64,000 nt of DNA, taken from Lateolabrax maculatus (taxonomy: Eukaryota > Chordata > Actinopteri > Acropomatiformes > Lateolabracidae). The notes beneath the pieces are model-generated. The model made no database searches. It was not told the origin of the DNA and worked only from the letters and a program-made list of their open reading frames with translations. Position 1 is the first letter of the stretch. The number at the start of each line of letters is the position of its first letter. Below, in pieces: positions 38,418-50,227 of this stretch. The position numbers and the translations under genes are program-made. The stretch is taken from the NCBI GenBank assembly GCA_031216445.1, contig CM062216.1:11187001-11251000 (forward strand). Direction: 5' to 3'.

Positions 38418-38478
38418 GTGCTGCATCGGCCAGCTGTCTGGTGAAAGGGAACCTTGCACATGTTCTGTTCCCATCCAG
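38418..38478 (+). other. Candidate non-coding exon, divergent to dnaaf8
   Basis: A pyrimidine-rich acceptor (GTCTCTTTTGCAG) ends at 38417 and a strong donor (CCATCCAG followed by GTGAGT) starts at 38479. They frame a 61-base segment on the plus strand. It would fit an exon of a transcript running away from the dnaaf8 promoter. No coding meaning is recognisable. Support is splice motifs only. Confidence 0.25.
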
Positions 38479-39171
38479 GTGAGTGTTGACACGGTATTGT
38501 TCTGTTTTGTCTGTGAAACTTGAGACTGTGATTAGTGAGAGACAGGGTGCAGGGTGCAGGTCAGTGGTGTTGTGGTGTAACACAGGTGATTCTTTGGGTA
38601 CATTGGGACGTTTTGAAGAAGTCTAGGCACACTGGTTTTAACGCATTTATTTGGCTTTCATGGCAGTTTCCCAACATGTGTTTTATTTTTTTTAAAGTGA
38701 CAAACATGGATCTTTGCTACACTTGATAATACACACATCTACAACATACTTAAAGGCATTGCCAGACTTTTGTTCAGTCACTCTAGTCACATAAATGATT
38801 AACTAAATTGTGGCCTAATGGCTTAAAAAGTTAATAAAATGCCATTTTAGTTTTGTTGCTTTTCCATAAGGTTTATGGGGCATTCAGACATTAACCTATG
38901 TTTCCATTTCAAATTATAAGCCTATGCCATAGTTTCAATATTTTTTATTAATATTTTATGGACCACTATCCCCATTTTTATTGTCCCAAAAAGCTCATTA
39001 CCACAGCAAGGAAAGTGCTATCACATTGTTATTTAAATGTGAAACTTTCTGTGTTCATGGGCGTGTAGGGAGGTCGAAGTGGTTTATAGATGAAGAATAA
39101 ACTTCAATATATATTAAACATTTAAAAAATGCATCACATTTAAAGCTATAGCTATAGATTTTTTTTACTTT

Positions 39172-39177
39172 TTTATT
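39172..39177 (-). terminator. igfals: Candidate poly(A) signal of igfals
   Basis: The minus strand reads AATAAA here, about 360 bases after the igfals stop codon (39536-39538). Another candidate lies farther on near 38945. Position and orientation fit, but choosing between them needs transcript ends. Confidence 0.35.
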
Positions 39178-39535
39178 TATCCTTGAAACATGTTTTCATA
39201 TCAAGCAACCCCACCTGACCTGATTTCCTACAATTTGACATTCACTTTTAAGATATAACTCCATAAAGTTAAAGCAAAAAAATATTGGATGGTTGATATT
39301 TTCATGAATAAAATTCAAAGCATCCCTGAAATATTTTTTGAAACATTTTGTGTAAAGGCTCTAGATGACATCAATTTATCTATGAATAGCAAATGTGAAA
39401 CAAGAACCCAAATCATGCATTGCAGTTAAAATCTTGAAATCAGAAACTGAATGAATTTACATTCTTGAAAATATTACAGGTAACACTTTTCTCTTGGTGC
39501 CGACCAATTCTCTAAACATATCTGTGCGTGTATGT

Positions 39536-41269
39536 CTAGCAGCTTTGGAAGAGTTCACTGTCAATGTCCCGCAGGTCCTGACCAGCTAGACGTGGTGGGC
39601 TGGTGCATGTAATGTTGTTGTATATGGTGATTGTTGTGTCAGGCTCTTCACCTTCTGCGTGGGTCTTCACTTGCCGAGGTATCACCAACGGATTCCTCAA
39701 GCTGTAGTTTCTGAGCGGGAGGGCACTGCAATCACATTTCCACCGGTTCCCAGACAGCAAAAGTTTTTCCATACTCTCTGAGAAATCAGGGACCATGCTT
39801 GTCAAGGCATTAGCTCTGAGGTCCAGATAGCGCAGCCTTGGGAGAAGCTGCTTTGTGCCATTCTGCAAAAATTGTCGACATTCGTTGTTGGACAACAGCA
39901 AGTACTCCAAATTCTTGAGGCCCGAGAATGTATGGGTTGTGAGAACCTCCAGCTTGTTGAAACTCAGGTCAAGTCCCAGTAGGCCCATCAGGTCCACAAA
40001 GCTCTGGCGTTCCACCACAGTGATGTTGTTGTGCTGCAAGAAAAGCCTCCGTAGACCAGAGAGTCCAGTGAAAGCTTGAGTTGTGATCCTTGTAAGGCAC
40101 CCTCTGTCCAGATGAAGGCTGTGGAGCTTTGGCAGACCTTTGAACACTTGGTCTGGCAGACTGTGGAAGCAGCTTCCAGACAAGTTGATGACAGCCACAT
40201 GAGAGAGCCCTGTGAAACTACCCACTTGTGCCTCCTGTACTTGGTTGTGCTCTAGCTCTAGGACCTCCAGATGACCAAGCCCTTCGAAGATCCTTTCCCC
40301 CAGGGCTCGGATCCTGTTGTAGCTGAGTCGTAGCTCTTCTAAGTACTGCAGATCTCGGAAAGTCCTGGGCCTAATTCCGGTGATAGAGTTGTTGGAAAGA
40401 CGCAGTACGTGAAGACTGTACAGGCCCAAGAAAGTGTCGTCATGGAGAAAAGTCAGTCTGTTGTTTGTGAGATCCAGCCATCTTAGCGACTTCATGCCTA
40501 CAAAGGCTCTGGGCACCACAGTCATAATCTGATTCTGGGCCAGGTAAAGCTTTTGCAGTTTAGTGAGTTTCACAAACACATTAGCTTTGATGACCTTGAG
40601 GTGATTTCCAGTCAGATCCAACTCTTTAAGCTCAGCAAGATTTTGGAAAAGCTGTGGCTGCAAGTAAGCGAGTCTGTTCCCCGAAAGAACGAGCTCCCGT
40701 AGACCTTGCAGGTCATGGAAAACTGCCTCAGGTAAAACTGCAATTGAGTTCCATCCTAGGTTGAGAAGCCACATGTGTGAGAGTCCCGCAAACAGTCTTT
40801 CTTCAATACGAGTGAGTTGGTTGTTATGCAGACTAAGTGAAGCAAGGTTAGGTGTATTCTGGAAGATTGTACCTGGTAACACCCTGATGCGATTTCGCTC
40901 AAGGTGAATGTGTGCTAGCGACCCAAGTCCTTTGAAAGCCTGAGGGTCAAGTGTCACCAGCTGGCCATTCTGCAGATTCAAAAAGTCCAGGTTAGTGAGA
41001 TCCTTGAACGACGATGCTGGGAGTGAAGTGAACAAGTTGCCATCCAGCCAGATAGAATGAATAGATGGGGGCATGTCAGATGGGACTTGTGTGAAGTTAC
41101 GAGTACTGCAGTACATGTTGAGATCCGAGCTGTAGTCATAATACATACAGTTGCATCCCTTGGAACATGGAATGGGCTCTTCAGCCACTTTCTCTCCAGC
41201 TGTGTCGGGGTCTGGCAACACCAGTGATGTTCCCAGTATCCATAACACCAACAGCACAATGGTTTGCAT
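39536..41269 (-). CDS. igfals: IGF-binding protein complex acid-labile subunit
   Basis: A secreted leucine-rich-repeat protein of 577 residues, the orthologue of IGFALS. In serum this protein joins IGF and IGFBP-3 or -5 in a ternary complex of about 150 kDa and prolongs IGF half-life. Visible parts: a signal peptide (MQTIVLLVLWILGTSLV), a Cys-rich N-cap (CSKGCNCMYY), about 18 LRRs of roughly 24 residues (for example LQKLYLAQNQI), a C-cap (RWKCDC) and the family-typical tail YNNITCTSPP with DLRDIDSE. Several Asn-glycosylation sequons occur. An acceptor ends at 41275 and the exon starts at 41274, five bases before the ATG at 41269. The junction position resembles the human gene, whose first exon codes only a few residues; here translation can start within exon 2. 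Compared with human it lacks one LRR near the C-terminal end and two Cys of the C-cap. Whether other fish share this I cannot say. Confidence 0.95.
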   Translation of the reverse strand: MQTIVLLVLWILGTSLVLPDPDTAGEKVAEEPIPCSKGCNCMYYDYSSDLNMYCSTRNFTQVPSDMPPSIHSIWLDGNLFTSLPASSFKDLTNLDFLNLQNGQLVTLDPQAFKGLGSLAHIHLERNRIRVLPGTIFQNTPNLASLSLHNNQLTRIEERLFAGLSHMWLLNLGWNSIAVLPEAVFHDLQGLRELVLSGNRLAYLQPQLFQNLAELKELDLTGNHLKVIKANVFVKLTKLQKLYLAQNQIMTVVPRAFVGMKSLRWLDLTNNRLTFLHDDTFLGLYSLHVLRLSNNSITGIRPRTFRDLQYLEELRLSYNRIRALGERIFEGLGHLEVLELEHNQVQEAQVGSFTGLSHVAVINLSGSCFHSLPDQVFKGLPKLHSLHLDRGCLTRITTQAFTGLSGLRRLFLQHNNITVVERQSFVDLMGLLGLDLSFNKLEVLTTHTFSGLKNLEYLLLSNNECRQFLQNGTKQLLPRLRYLDLRANALTSMVPDFSESMEKLLLSGNRWKCDCSALPLRNYSLRNPLVIPRQVKTHAEGEEPDTTITIYNNITCTSPPRLAGQDLRDIDSELFQSC

Positions 41270-41451
41270 ACCAGCTGTGGATAGAATATTAATATATTTT
41301 ACGATATGAATACTCAGTAAATTCAATGCAGAATACTGAAAGTTGTTATAATGTGATGCCCACTATTTGAGTAATGTTAGTAAATGCAGTTCTTTTCAGA
41401 CATTTTGAATTTAAATTCGTTGATATTTAAGGCCTATATTCTATTGCTTAC

Positions 41452-41565
41452 CTTAAATCTGAGAGGTCTTGATTTAAAGTGGACAGGCAGTGAAATACTG
41501 AATGACTGAACCTTGTGCAATTGTTTGTATGCTGAATGGAAAGTCTGCCAAGCCTCCAAAAACTT
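41452..41565 (-). other. igfals: Candidate non-coding first exon of igfals
   Basis: On the minus strand AGATTTAAG followed by GTAAGC gives a good splice donor at 41451, 178 bases before the igfals acceptor. The segment upstream contains no ATG, so it would be a non-coding leader exon. A TTTAAAA-type stretch near 41570 could serve as a TATA-like element. The 5' limit given is a guess. Confidence 0.4.
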
Positions 41566-42453
41566 TTTTTTTAAAGTAAGGCGCACTGAATATGTACAAT
41601 TAACCCATTCATGTCCATTAGACTTGTGCTGAATGTCACTAGTATTTTTTCTACTCTACTACTTTTTTTTCTCAGTTTTGCATTTTCAGCAACATTAACT
41701 TGATAAATACAATGCAATAATATGATGTCCTTAATGATTATACTGTTATAAAGTCTGTAAAATGAGTATATACTTTCCATTGCCTCTGTAAGGTGTTAAC
41801 CATACTTAATTAAAATTCTAAGAATTATATGTTCATGTACTTCAATTATTCGAGATGTATTTCATACTAACGTATTGTCAACTTAATAAGGGATTCAATG
41901 TAGGTGGCCTTTGGTGTTTACTAAAGTCCGGGTCCTGTCACTGAGTGCATTTGCTGTAGATTTTGACTGATTTACAGTGGTAGAGAGATAAGATGAACCC
42001 AGTGCACTACACCCTTGTCTGAATTTAGGACTTTCTCTTCTTCAATTTGTTTTTAAGAAAGGATCATTTGACAAGGGGTAATATGAGGCAAAATTGCATT
42101 TCACATCTTACCCCAAACTATAAAGTGTATACTTCATATTAAAAATAGGATTGCAGTGGTAGATTTTTAAAGTACAATAACCGTCTCTATTATTATCAAT
42201 TACAATGACCTTCTAAGGGATTAAACAGGTTATTTTTGGTTGAACAAATGCTCTATTATAATTTCATGAAAATATTATGTCCTGACATACATGAATGTTG
42301 AAACAGCGCAGGTGAGATTCTCTGTTTGGTTGCTTTTTTTAATTTTATTTTAGTAACACTAATATGGTAAAATTCAATACCATAGATAAGCAAATGTACA
42401 TGGTATGTAAAGTGTCAATTTTCATCGTGCGGTATACCATGAAATGGTAATTA

Positions 42454-42478
42454 AACCCTAACTAACCCTTAACCCTAA
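42454..42478. repeat. Short telomere-like (TTAACCC) stretch
   Basis: AACCCTAACTAACCC then TTAACCCTAA gives about four imperfect units of the vertebrate telomere repeat. It follows a segment rich in GGTATACCATG phrases. It may be part of an old transposon end rather than a telomere remnant. Confidence 0.4.
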
Positions 42479-44093
42479 TTAAATATTATTATATTTGAAT
42501 AAACTGAACTGAATTCACCTGTCTGCACAATTACTACTGCTGTATGTAAAAGACTGTAATACCATTTTTGTTTCATTCACTTATTTGACAGTGCAGGGCA
42601 AGATCAGATCCAGAGTCCATTTCCTAATCACATCTATGATTGTAATGACTAACTTTCTGTTTACTCTTTTTCTTGTTATCTGGGTTTTTTTAGACAACCA
42701 TGAACTAGCTCATGCTCTAAAGGACAACCAAAACCAGATAACATTGTGTGCTTGCACATGAATTTCATTGATTGATTTGCTAACTATCATGTTGAATATA
42801 ACCTAAGTTATTCAAATCTGGTCCTCTTCTCTTTTGCCTACTGTGAGTAAGTAGGCAAAATGTTATCTGGTAGGCAGATCACGTATTGCACAGCACAACC
42901 TTAGCTTCTTCAGTGTCCTACACTCAGTAGATTTACAGTCAAATGCATTACCTTTCTTTTATTTTGATTTTATATTGCTGAACGCCTGAATTACATTAAA
43001 TTAGAGATACCTGTCATATTTATTTTTAATGGCATATGAAATGTGTCATGTTAAAAGATCAATGTGTCCTCACTGAAACCTTTTTTTTAATATGTGTATG
43101 TCTTACTAACCAATCAATCTCCTTTTCACTGAACCTGAAGAAAGCTATAATCTGTACTGAGGAAATGTAATCTAATTTTGATTTGATTTTTCTTGCCAGT
43201 AGAGAGCACTGCTGGTCTGTTGTCACATATGGACCCAACAGCCTGGTGTGCCAAGCTGTTGCTCTCATGGTTCTTGATGAATTTGAGCAAGGCGTATTCT
43301 GTAGGCCGCAATACATCAATAATGGAAAGGGAGTTTGGATGTTTTTACTTCATAAAATTGAAATCAAGTCATTTAAAAAAAAAACAGGGTAAGAAAATAT
43401 TGCCATTTTACTGCTGTTTCAGTCCAAAAAAATTGCCATACCATATGGCGGCCATAGTGAGTTGTTTCATGATTGTTGCTCCCGTGACAATCACCTCTAA
43501 TTGGCTCATTCCCCGGCACTCAATCAGACACAAAGGTTTCCAGGTTTGTCAGCTGCTGTGGGCTTCCTGAGTGGAGGAGAAGAGCCTTACCAGTGAGCAG
43601 CAGAGCCTGATGCTGTGGCTGTAAATGTTTGACTGGGCTGTGCCTTGCTTCTGGAAGGATAATTTCCTCACATAGTTCTGGATACATTCTGTGCTTCCTC
43701 AGCAGTGGAAAATAAGCCTGAAAGGCGTGATGTCAATCTAAATTGGATGGATGCGTGCTGATTACAGTTGAAACCCATCATTGCCTCTCCTTCGCTCTGC
43801 TGCTTTGCAAATAATGTCAGATAACTCTTGACATGTAATGCCAAGGAAGCCCAGCACAAACTTTTAGGATCCATCAAAATATAAACTGTCAATAATGGGT
43901 CGCCAGATTAATTTGGTTGCTGCTTGGTTGGGAATGTCACAGTGACTCTCTTTTGCATTGACAGACGTGTTTAATTATTGTCTGTCAACCCCCACGCTCA
44001 GTGACATACTTAGTCAAAGTTTTGCTCCACAAATAGGGTCAATTATCGAAACCCACCTTTTACTTCAACATCAGCTTTGACTTCATTGTCCCC

Positions 44094-44200
44094 AAGGGGA
44101 GATTTGACCCACAGCCAGGTAAAACTTGTACATAAAACATAATAATACATAAAACACAATATAAAAAAGAACCAGCGATTTCATCCATCCTTAACAGGAT
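44094..44200 (-). repeat. Decayed LINE 3'-end-like remnant
   Basis: CCCCAAGGGGAGATTTGACC followed by CACAGCCAGG and an A-rich stretch with ACATAAAACA units resembles the inverted 3' end of fish LINE/SINE elements. It shares GATTTCATCCA with the copy near 5.3 kb. Weak support. Confidence 0.3.
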
Positions 44201-44856
44201 AAAGAATATCTAAACACGCCCATCTCACAATGTTAAGAAATCCTTTGAAGAATTCCTGGAATTTTTAGTTTGTTTTGACTTTTTGTTTAGGCTGCTATCC
44301 AAGTATTTGAGCACAGTTTACGGTCAGAGATGATTCTTCTTTGAAACCGTCCAGTTGCCTTGTCATAAAAACATAAAAACCCAGTTAGATAACCCAGTGC
44401 TAATAAGATCTATTGAGGTATTACCTGCTGTATTTTTGTCAATCAAAGACAGCCAAACACCACAGAACAACCCTAAGTGAAGCTCAGATAAGTACATGAA
44501 AGCCAGCAGCTGAGTGCAGTAAACTGTACCTCAGGGTAAACTAGCTCTACAATCCACAGAACCGTAAAGCAACAGATTACTGCTCCTGTGCTGGTGCAGT
44601 GGGCCTCGAGATATGCATAATGTTGGACCCTCCTGTTGGTCTCATCTGCTGCACAGATCTGTTGCACAGAAGAGACCAACATGGTGCATAGTGGTGCACA
44701 CAGCCCAAAGACTGACTTTCTTTCCCCTGCTCGGTTAATAGGGCCCACACATCTCACTGAGAACGGGGCGTAGTTAGAGGATGGAGCTCTTCTCTTATTC
44801 TCTGCTGTTAACTAGAGCCTTAATTGAACTAAATTGTTTTCTTTGTCCTCACACAG

Positions 44857-44901
44857 ACTGAACGTGAGAACAATCCAGCTTCCCAAACCAAGTGAAGTAA
44901 G
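44857..44901 (+). other. Candidate isolated exon in the desert
   Basis: A strong polypyrimidine acceptor (TTTTCTTTGTCCTCACACAG) ends at 44856 and a consensus donor (AAG followed by GTAAGT) starts at 44902. They enclose a 45-base segment open in two frames. It could be an exon of an unannotated or non-coding plus-strand transcript. No protein family is recognisable and no partner exon was identified. Confidence 0.25.
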
Positions 44902-47900
44902 GTAAGTTGAACAGTTTAAATCTGAATATTTTATTGTGTCATGCATAGACCGACTTTACTTTATATTGAATGACAACAGGCTCAGTCAACGCTGCCATCC
45001 ACTGGCAGGTTGTTGTACCATTATCCCTTTACTGTAATCTAAAACTAAACAAAGAGAAACATGTCTAGTTTGAGAGAGACAACTTTGAAACAGGGTTGTT
45101 CCATAACCTTTCACCCGTCGAGGTGCTGGCGCTGCTCTGAACCCTGGTGCTTCCTCAACCCTTTGACAGCCAAAGACCCTCAACTCCCCTGCAGTGGCTA
45201 TTAATAACACTCGGAGCTCACAGTCAACTCGCTCCTTTGTGGGAGGAGAGAGAATCCATGGGCTTTGTCTTGACATCTGGAAGGTGCCGGAACTCAGCCA
45301 CTGTTTCTTAATTGATTGTGATCATTGTGACCAGAGCAAATCATCGCAGTGACGATCCAATTTACCCATTTGATTTTGCCAGTTGGATGCATGAGCCATA
45401 CCGCTGTCCAATCATTGGTTTTGGTCCGTAAAATTAAAACATGAAAATATATGATTAACAATTTTAAATATTTATATTCTGAAATATACAGTATTGTGTT
45501 TAAATGTAACATTTGTTTACATTTGTTTACATTTACAACAGCGACTATGTCTTTAAAAATAAATAAAAAATACTTATTATACATACAAATACAGAATTTT
45601 AGCTCTTCTTAAAAAAACAAAATCTATTTTATCTTTTTCCTTACATATAACATATTTCCTAACATCCTAACATGATGAAGGCCCTGTGTCGATACACATT
45701 GGTTGAATAATGAACAGACTCTTCTAGTAAGTTAGCATTTATTTTTTACTTAATGTAAAAAATGTTTTCAGTTACACAAGTGAATACAATAGTACCCACA
45801 TTTTCTTCCTTAGAGTATTCCTTTGAAGAATTGCTTCTAAATGTGTTATGCCGTCTGTAGTAAACTACTGCAACTGCCAATTTGTCTGCTGTAGATCTTA
45901 TCTCACTTTATTTCTTTCTCTCTATCCTCCTGTCCTGTGAAAGGTAGCAGATTCACTAACATGGATGACACTTTTGACTTGAAAAAAACCTTGAAAATAC
46001 CCAGACAATATCACCTTTACGGTCTGCAAGAGAACAGCTGAAAGACACTTCATACACTCAAACACACACCAAAGTCTGTCTGAATTAGCTGCCAGGCTTT
46101 GAATCATTGAGGAGACCTGGATCCCATTCAGAGCCAGAAAGAAAAGCAGCTGATGAATCCCAGGAGAAACTCAGAAAATCCATAGCCTCTTTTAGGTCTC
46201 TCATTCTTTTACTCATTAATTTATATATGTCACACAGCCTTGGCATGACAAGCAAACATTTCAATTGAAGGACATGATTAGTGTTTTTTTTTTTTATTCT
46301 GCACTTCACTTATACTTTTCAATTCCACTTGTTTTATCTCCATGTGAGGAATGCAGACCCACATAAGTAGGTTGACCCAAAAAAAGAGTACAAGGCTACA
46401 TTTTTATGTTTAGATGCTTTTTTAATAGTACTTCAGATAGAGCTCACCCTTCCTTTCAGATACCTTGCACTTCATCTCAATGTCATTGTGAAGGGCGAGT
46501 ATTTCATTTTCCTGTGCAGCTGTGTCCAGGTGAAAGAGTGATCCAATTCTGGAGGCAGTGTCATCCACATCTTCATATATCTGGGCCAAACATGAAACGC
46601 ATACACAGCAACAAGTTTCTGTCAGTCTGATGACATATCATGAATTTTCATTTGTGTAATGTGGGGTGTCAAGCTCCTCTGTTTCTTTGCCTGAAGGTTT
46701 GAATGCATGGTTTCAAAGTAGAGCACAACAGTTGCAGCTTCAGTTGGACTTGAAAAGTAGCCACAAACCCGATCTTGTCGCTCAATTATATGTTCAGTTA
46801 ATTTTGCGTATCAGTAAGTCTGTAATGAACATGAGCTACGTGTATGAGCCACTGCACATCTTCTAGCTGTGCATATTCTGTATGTTTAGACTTCATGTTA
46901 GAGATACTCTTTAATTTGAGGGAACAGCTCCCTAAATCACACCAAAACTTTACCTTTACCGGCTACAACACACGAGGGTGGATCAGCATGTTTGTCCTCT
47001 CCACATCAGTTCTCCAAATGAGAATGAAGTAACCACCGTTCAGGGCTACTTGTCAGAACTGAACATTATCTTTTTTGAGACACTCTTCAGAAAATCCTTC
47101 ATATTTATCTTTATCCCTTGTGTGGCTTTTCAATGGAAAATCTGTTAGCTGTGCTTCTTTTGTACTCATGTCCTCATGTGCCGTTCTGATGGACACATGA
47201 TGATGAGTTTGAAAAACTAAGCCACATCTACCATATCAGTGGACACATCACGTCGGAGGAAGAAACACGTGTGTCAATATCCTTCAGTTGACCCCCAAGG
47301 TTACTTCGAGTCACGTGTTTTCTGCATAATTTAATATTCTTGACAGCAGCCATGATTTAAGTATATTTCTTGCTATCCCCAAACAGTGAGTAGGCAGCCT
47401 TGATAAAAACCTACATGTCTTAACTTTTATTCATCTGCTACAAAAGTGGACTGCAACTAGGTGAGATTTAACTATTTGTTTTCATAGTTCACTGGCTGGG
47501 AACTCCGTTTAATGGGTTTTAAGCATGGTTTTAAAATAAGCTGTATCAAGTAGCCTCTCTTTGGAGATACTAGCTATGGGAAGGACACTGATATGACAAA
47601 GACAAAAGGGATCCCATGATGAATCCAGGACATACAGTACAGTGTTTTGCTCAATGTCAGTTTCCTGCCTCACTTTATCCAGGTCAGTTATGCCTATCCA
47701 TTTCATCCACACTGAACTGATGGGAAAAAAATGAAGACAACATGTAAATCCTACACATAAAGCACTGGTAGTCTGCAGATAGATGTTTAGTTGTTGTGGC
47801 AGGTCATATTACATATTAAAACATAACCCAATTCTTCAAAACCTGTTATTCTAAAATGACCCATTTGTTTCAAGTTCATCATAGATAAGCAGGTAGAAAT

Positions 47901-50129
47901 GTGTGTCACTGCAAGGTGATGAAAATGGTTGTGTGTTATCAATCTGTAGCCCAGAGCTCCTGCTCCACATTTAGGGTAGTAGAGTGAATAAATGTGGATA
48001 GAAGTGTAGGTCAATAATAAAAAAATAACTTTGTGCCTGTGGGATGAGGGGAAAATTTTGATAGTTCCTTTTCTTAGACAGGGATTGTAGCTCACAGATT
48101 TCACTTTGACAAAGTTTTATTGCAAAGTCCTACAGTCCTTGTTTGGTGATGAACTTTTCTAATGGCTCATGAAGATACTTCACAAACGCCACCACAGGCC
48201 ATTGTACTCAGTAAAATTGCCCTCCCTCCGGCATTATTTGAGTCTTTCATAACTGAGCCTCAGCAGCTGAACAAAGCAACAGATTTTTGTTTTCATGGAT
48301 CTGTTTGTCAAATTATCTACTACAGCTCCCCAAACAGAGACAGTTTTATTATTCTTATTGAGCAAAAGCTTTAAAAGCATCTGAAAGCTGAAAGAGGATG
48401 TTCACACTGATGGAAGGGCCTCATAAGTTCACTAGCAACACACTCTTTTTTTAAATCAGATTTACTTTTCTTCAGATCAGGTCGCTCCCCAATCAGAATT
48501 CGCTATAGACGGTGGATAAAGTAATTATTTACTAGTCCAGCATTAGTTTCACTACAGAGGAACTCATTTTGGCTGACAACATGGGTTCTGTTTCTGCTGT
48601 TCGAATACTGGGGAATGTGGTGTTATTCCTCTGGAGAGATACAAGGCTGTTTCATTCAATCTGATTTATTGTGGCCTGTGATCTTCACAGTCTTGTTGCC
48701 CTCTTGACTGACAATGGTGCCTGTCTGTGAGTTTATGTTAATGAAAAGTGTAGGGACGTTTCCTCTTGTACATATTTCGGTCGCATGCATTAACACGCTT
48801 TTATCATGTTTTAACACTTATGTAGAAGAGATTTAACATTTTGAACGGTGGTGACAGCCAACAATGTTATTGTAGCAGTAAAAAGAATCGCAGTTCTTCT
48901 TTCAGCTCCAACATATTTCACAATATTAACCTAATTATGCTGACTCTTTCTGTATGTGTTTACTGAGAAGCCTTACCAGCATGGGGATTATTGAATTGCA
49001 TTTTCACTCCTTTATAAAGTCACCCTGTGGTATGGTTTTCCATACTAGGCTATAAGTTGAGCCACTTCGTAGCTATCCCTTGTAGCAGCGTGGTTGACCC
49101 CAAAAAATTGGCGTTGCTAAGCAGACAGGCAGTTGTCTCACCATCACTTCTCTCGCTTTAGCCATGTTGGACTTGAAAGACTCATGTTTTGTTTAAAGAT
49201 GTCTTCTTACGTTATATTCCTTCCTCATGGAATGATTCTTAGAAATTTAAACAGACACACATCCCCTCGAACTCTGTAAAAAAAAGTAATTCTGCCACTG
49301 TGTCTGGCATTCACTTTTCCGTTTTTCGCTTTCTTAGTACTGCCACAATGTCTTTTGTCAGGGACTGGCGAACCCTCCCCCGGGCCTAGAAAAAGTCTGC
49401 AAACAGTGTGTCCATATGGTGACAGTAACACATTCGCAATAGGAACTGCACTTTAATATCATTTTAATAACTTAATTATGAGAACTCACTAATATAAATT
49501 CCCCGCAGGCCATAGGTTTGACACTCCTACTGTAAATCAATATGAGGCTAGATTGATTAATAGATTTGAATTTTGCATTAAAGCCAGGTTTCATACAGTA
49601 TATACCTTTTTTGAGTCTCCTTTAAAAAATGCCTCGGTCTTTACACTGGTCAATGTCTGATGTGAATAAACCTGGTCTACAGAAGGCTTTTAGGAGGCTG
49701 GCAAAATGAAGGTGAGGGGCCATTTGTGGAATGGATGTGAAAGAAATAAATGAGATAAAGGTGCAGCCAGTCTGAAAGGATAAAGAGACTGAAAAATTAT
49801 AAACCATGTCTGTGACTTGAATGACTGTCATAATTCAGTGAATAGAAAGAAGAGACTGGCAAGAGAAGGAAGGGGGAATTGAATTAATACATTATGACCA
49901 TTTTTTTCGTCCGACCAGGATTCTGTCTGTGTCAGTTTTTTGTTCGTACTGATGATAAAACCAAAGGTTTGCAGAGTGCTGAATATAAAGCAGTAGTAAG
50001 ACACAAGTAAGAAACAAATCTTATTAACTATGCAACAAAACAGGCCACTGTAGTCCTTATCATCCTTCAAGTCACTGAGATTTCCAGAACCTTATTTTAC
50101 ATTTTATCAGCTTGTCATCACGAGCATCA

Positions 50130-50227
50130 CAGTTTGATTGAAAAGGCAATTACGTCTGCTGATGGTGGGACCCAAAGCCACGTTGGAGAAGAGATCTGGC
50201 AAATAAAAGTCTCTGTAGACTCATGAC
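50130..50227 (+). repeat. Duplicated element, copy A
   Basis: This stretch aligns along its whole length with 52982-53083. Shared blocks in order are CAGTTTGATTGAAAAGG, ACGTCTGCTGATG, CAAAGCCAC, GAGAAG, TCTGG and AAATAAAA, ending in ACTCAT. The spacing is the same apart from small indels. I do not recognise it as a known transposon. Confidence 0.75.

Noticed and set aside
43059..43570. Overlapping open frames on both strands near 43.2 kb
   Set aside because: No recognisable protein and no usable exon chain. Could be conserved non-coding DNA, but nothing in the sequence proves it.
49080..49535. Possible hAT fragment ending in GGCCATAGGTTTGACACTCC
   Set aside because: The right end resembles termini of some vertebrate hAT elements, but no matching left end or target duplication was found.
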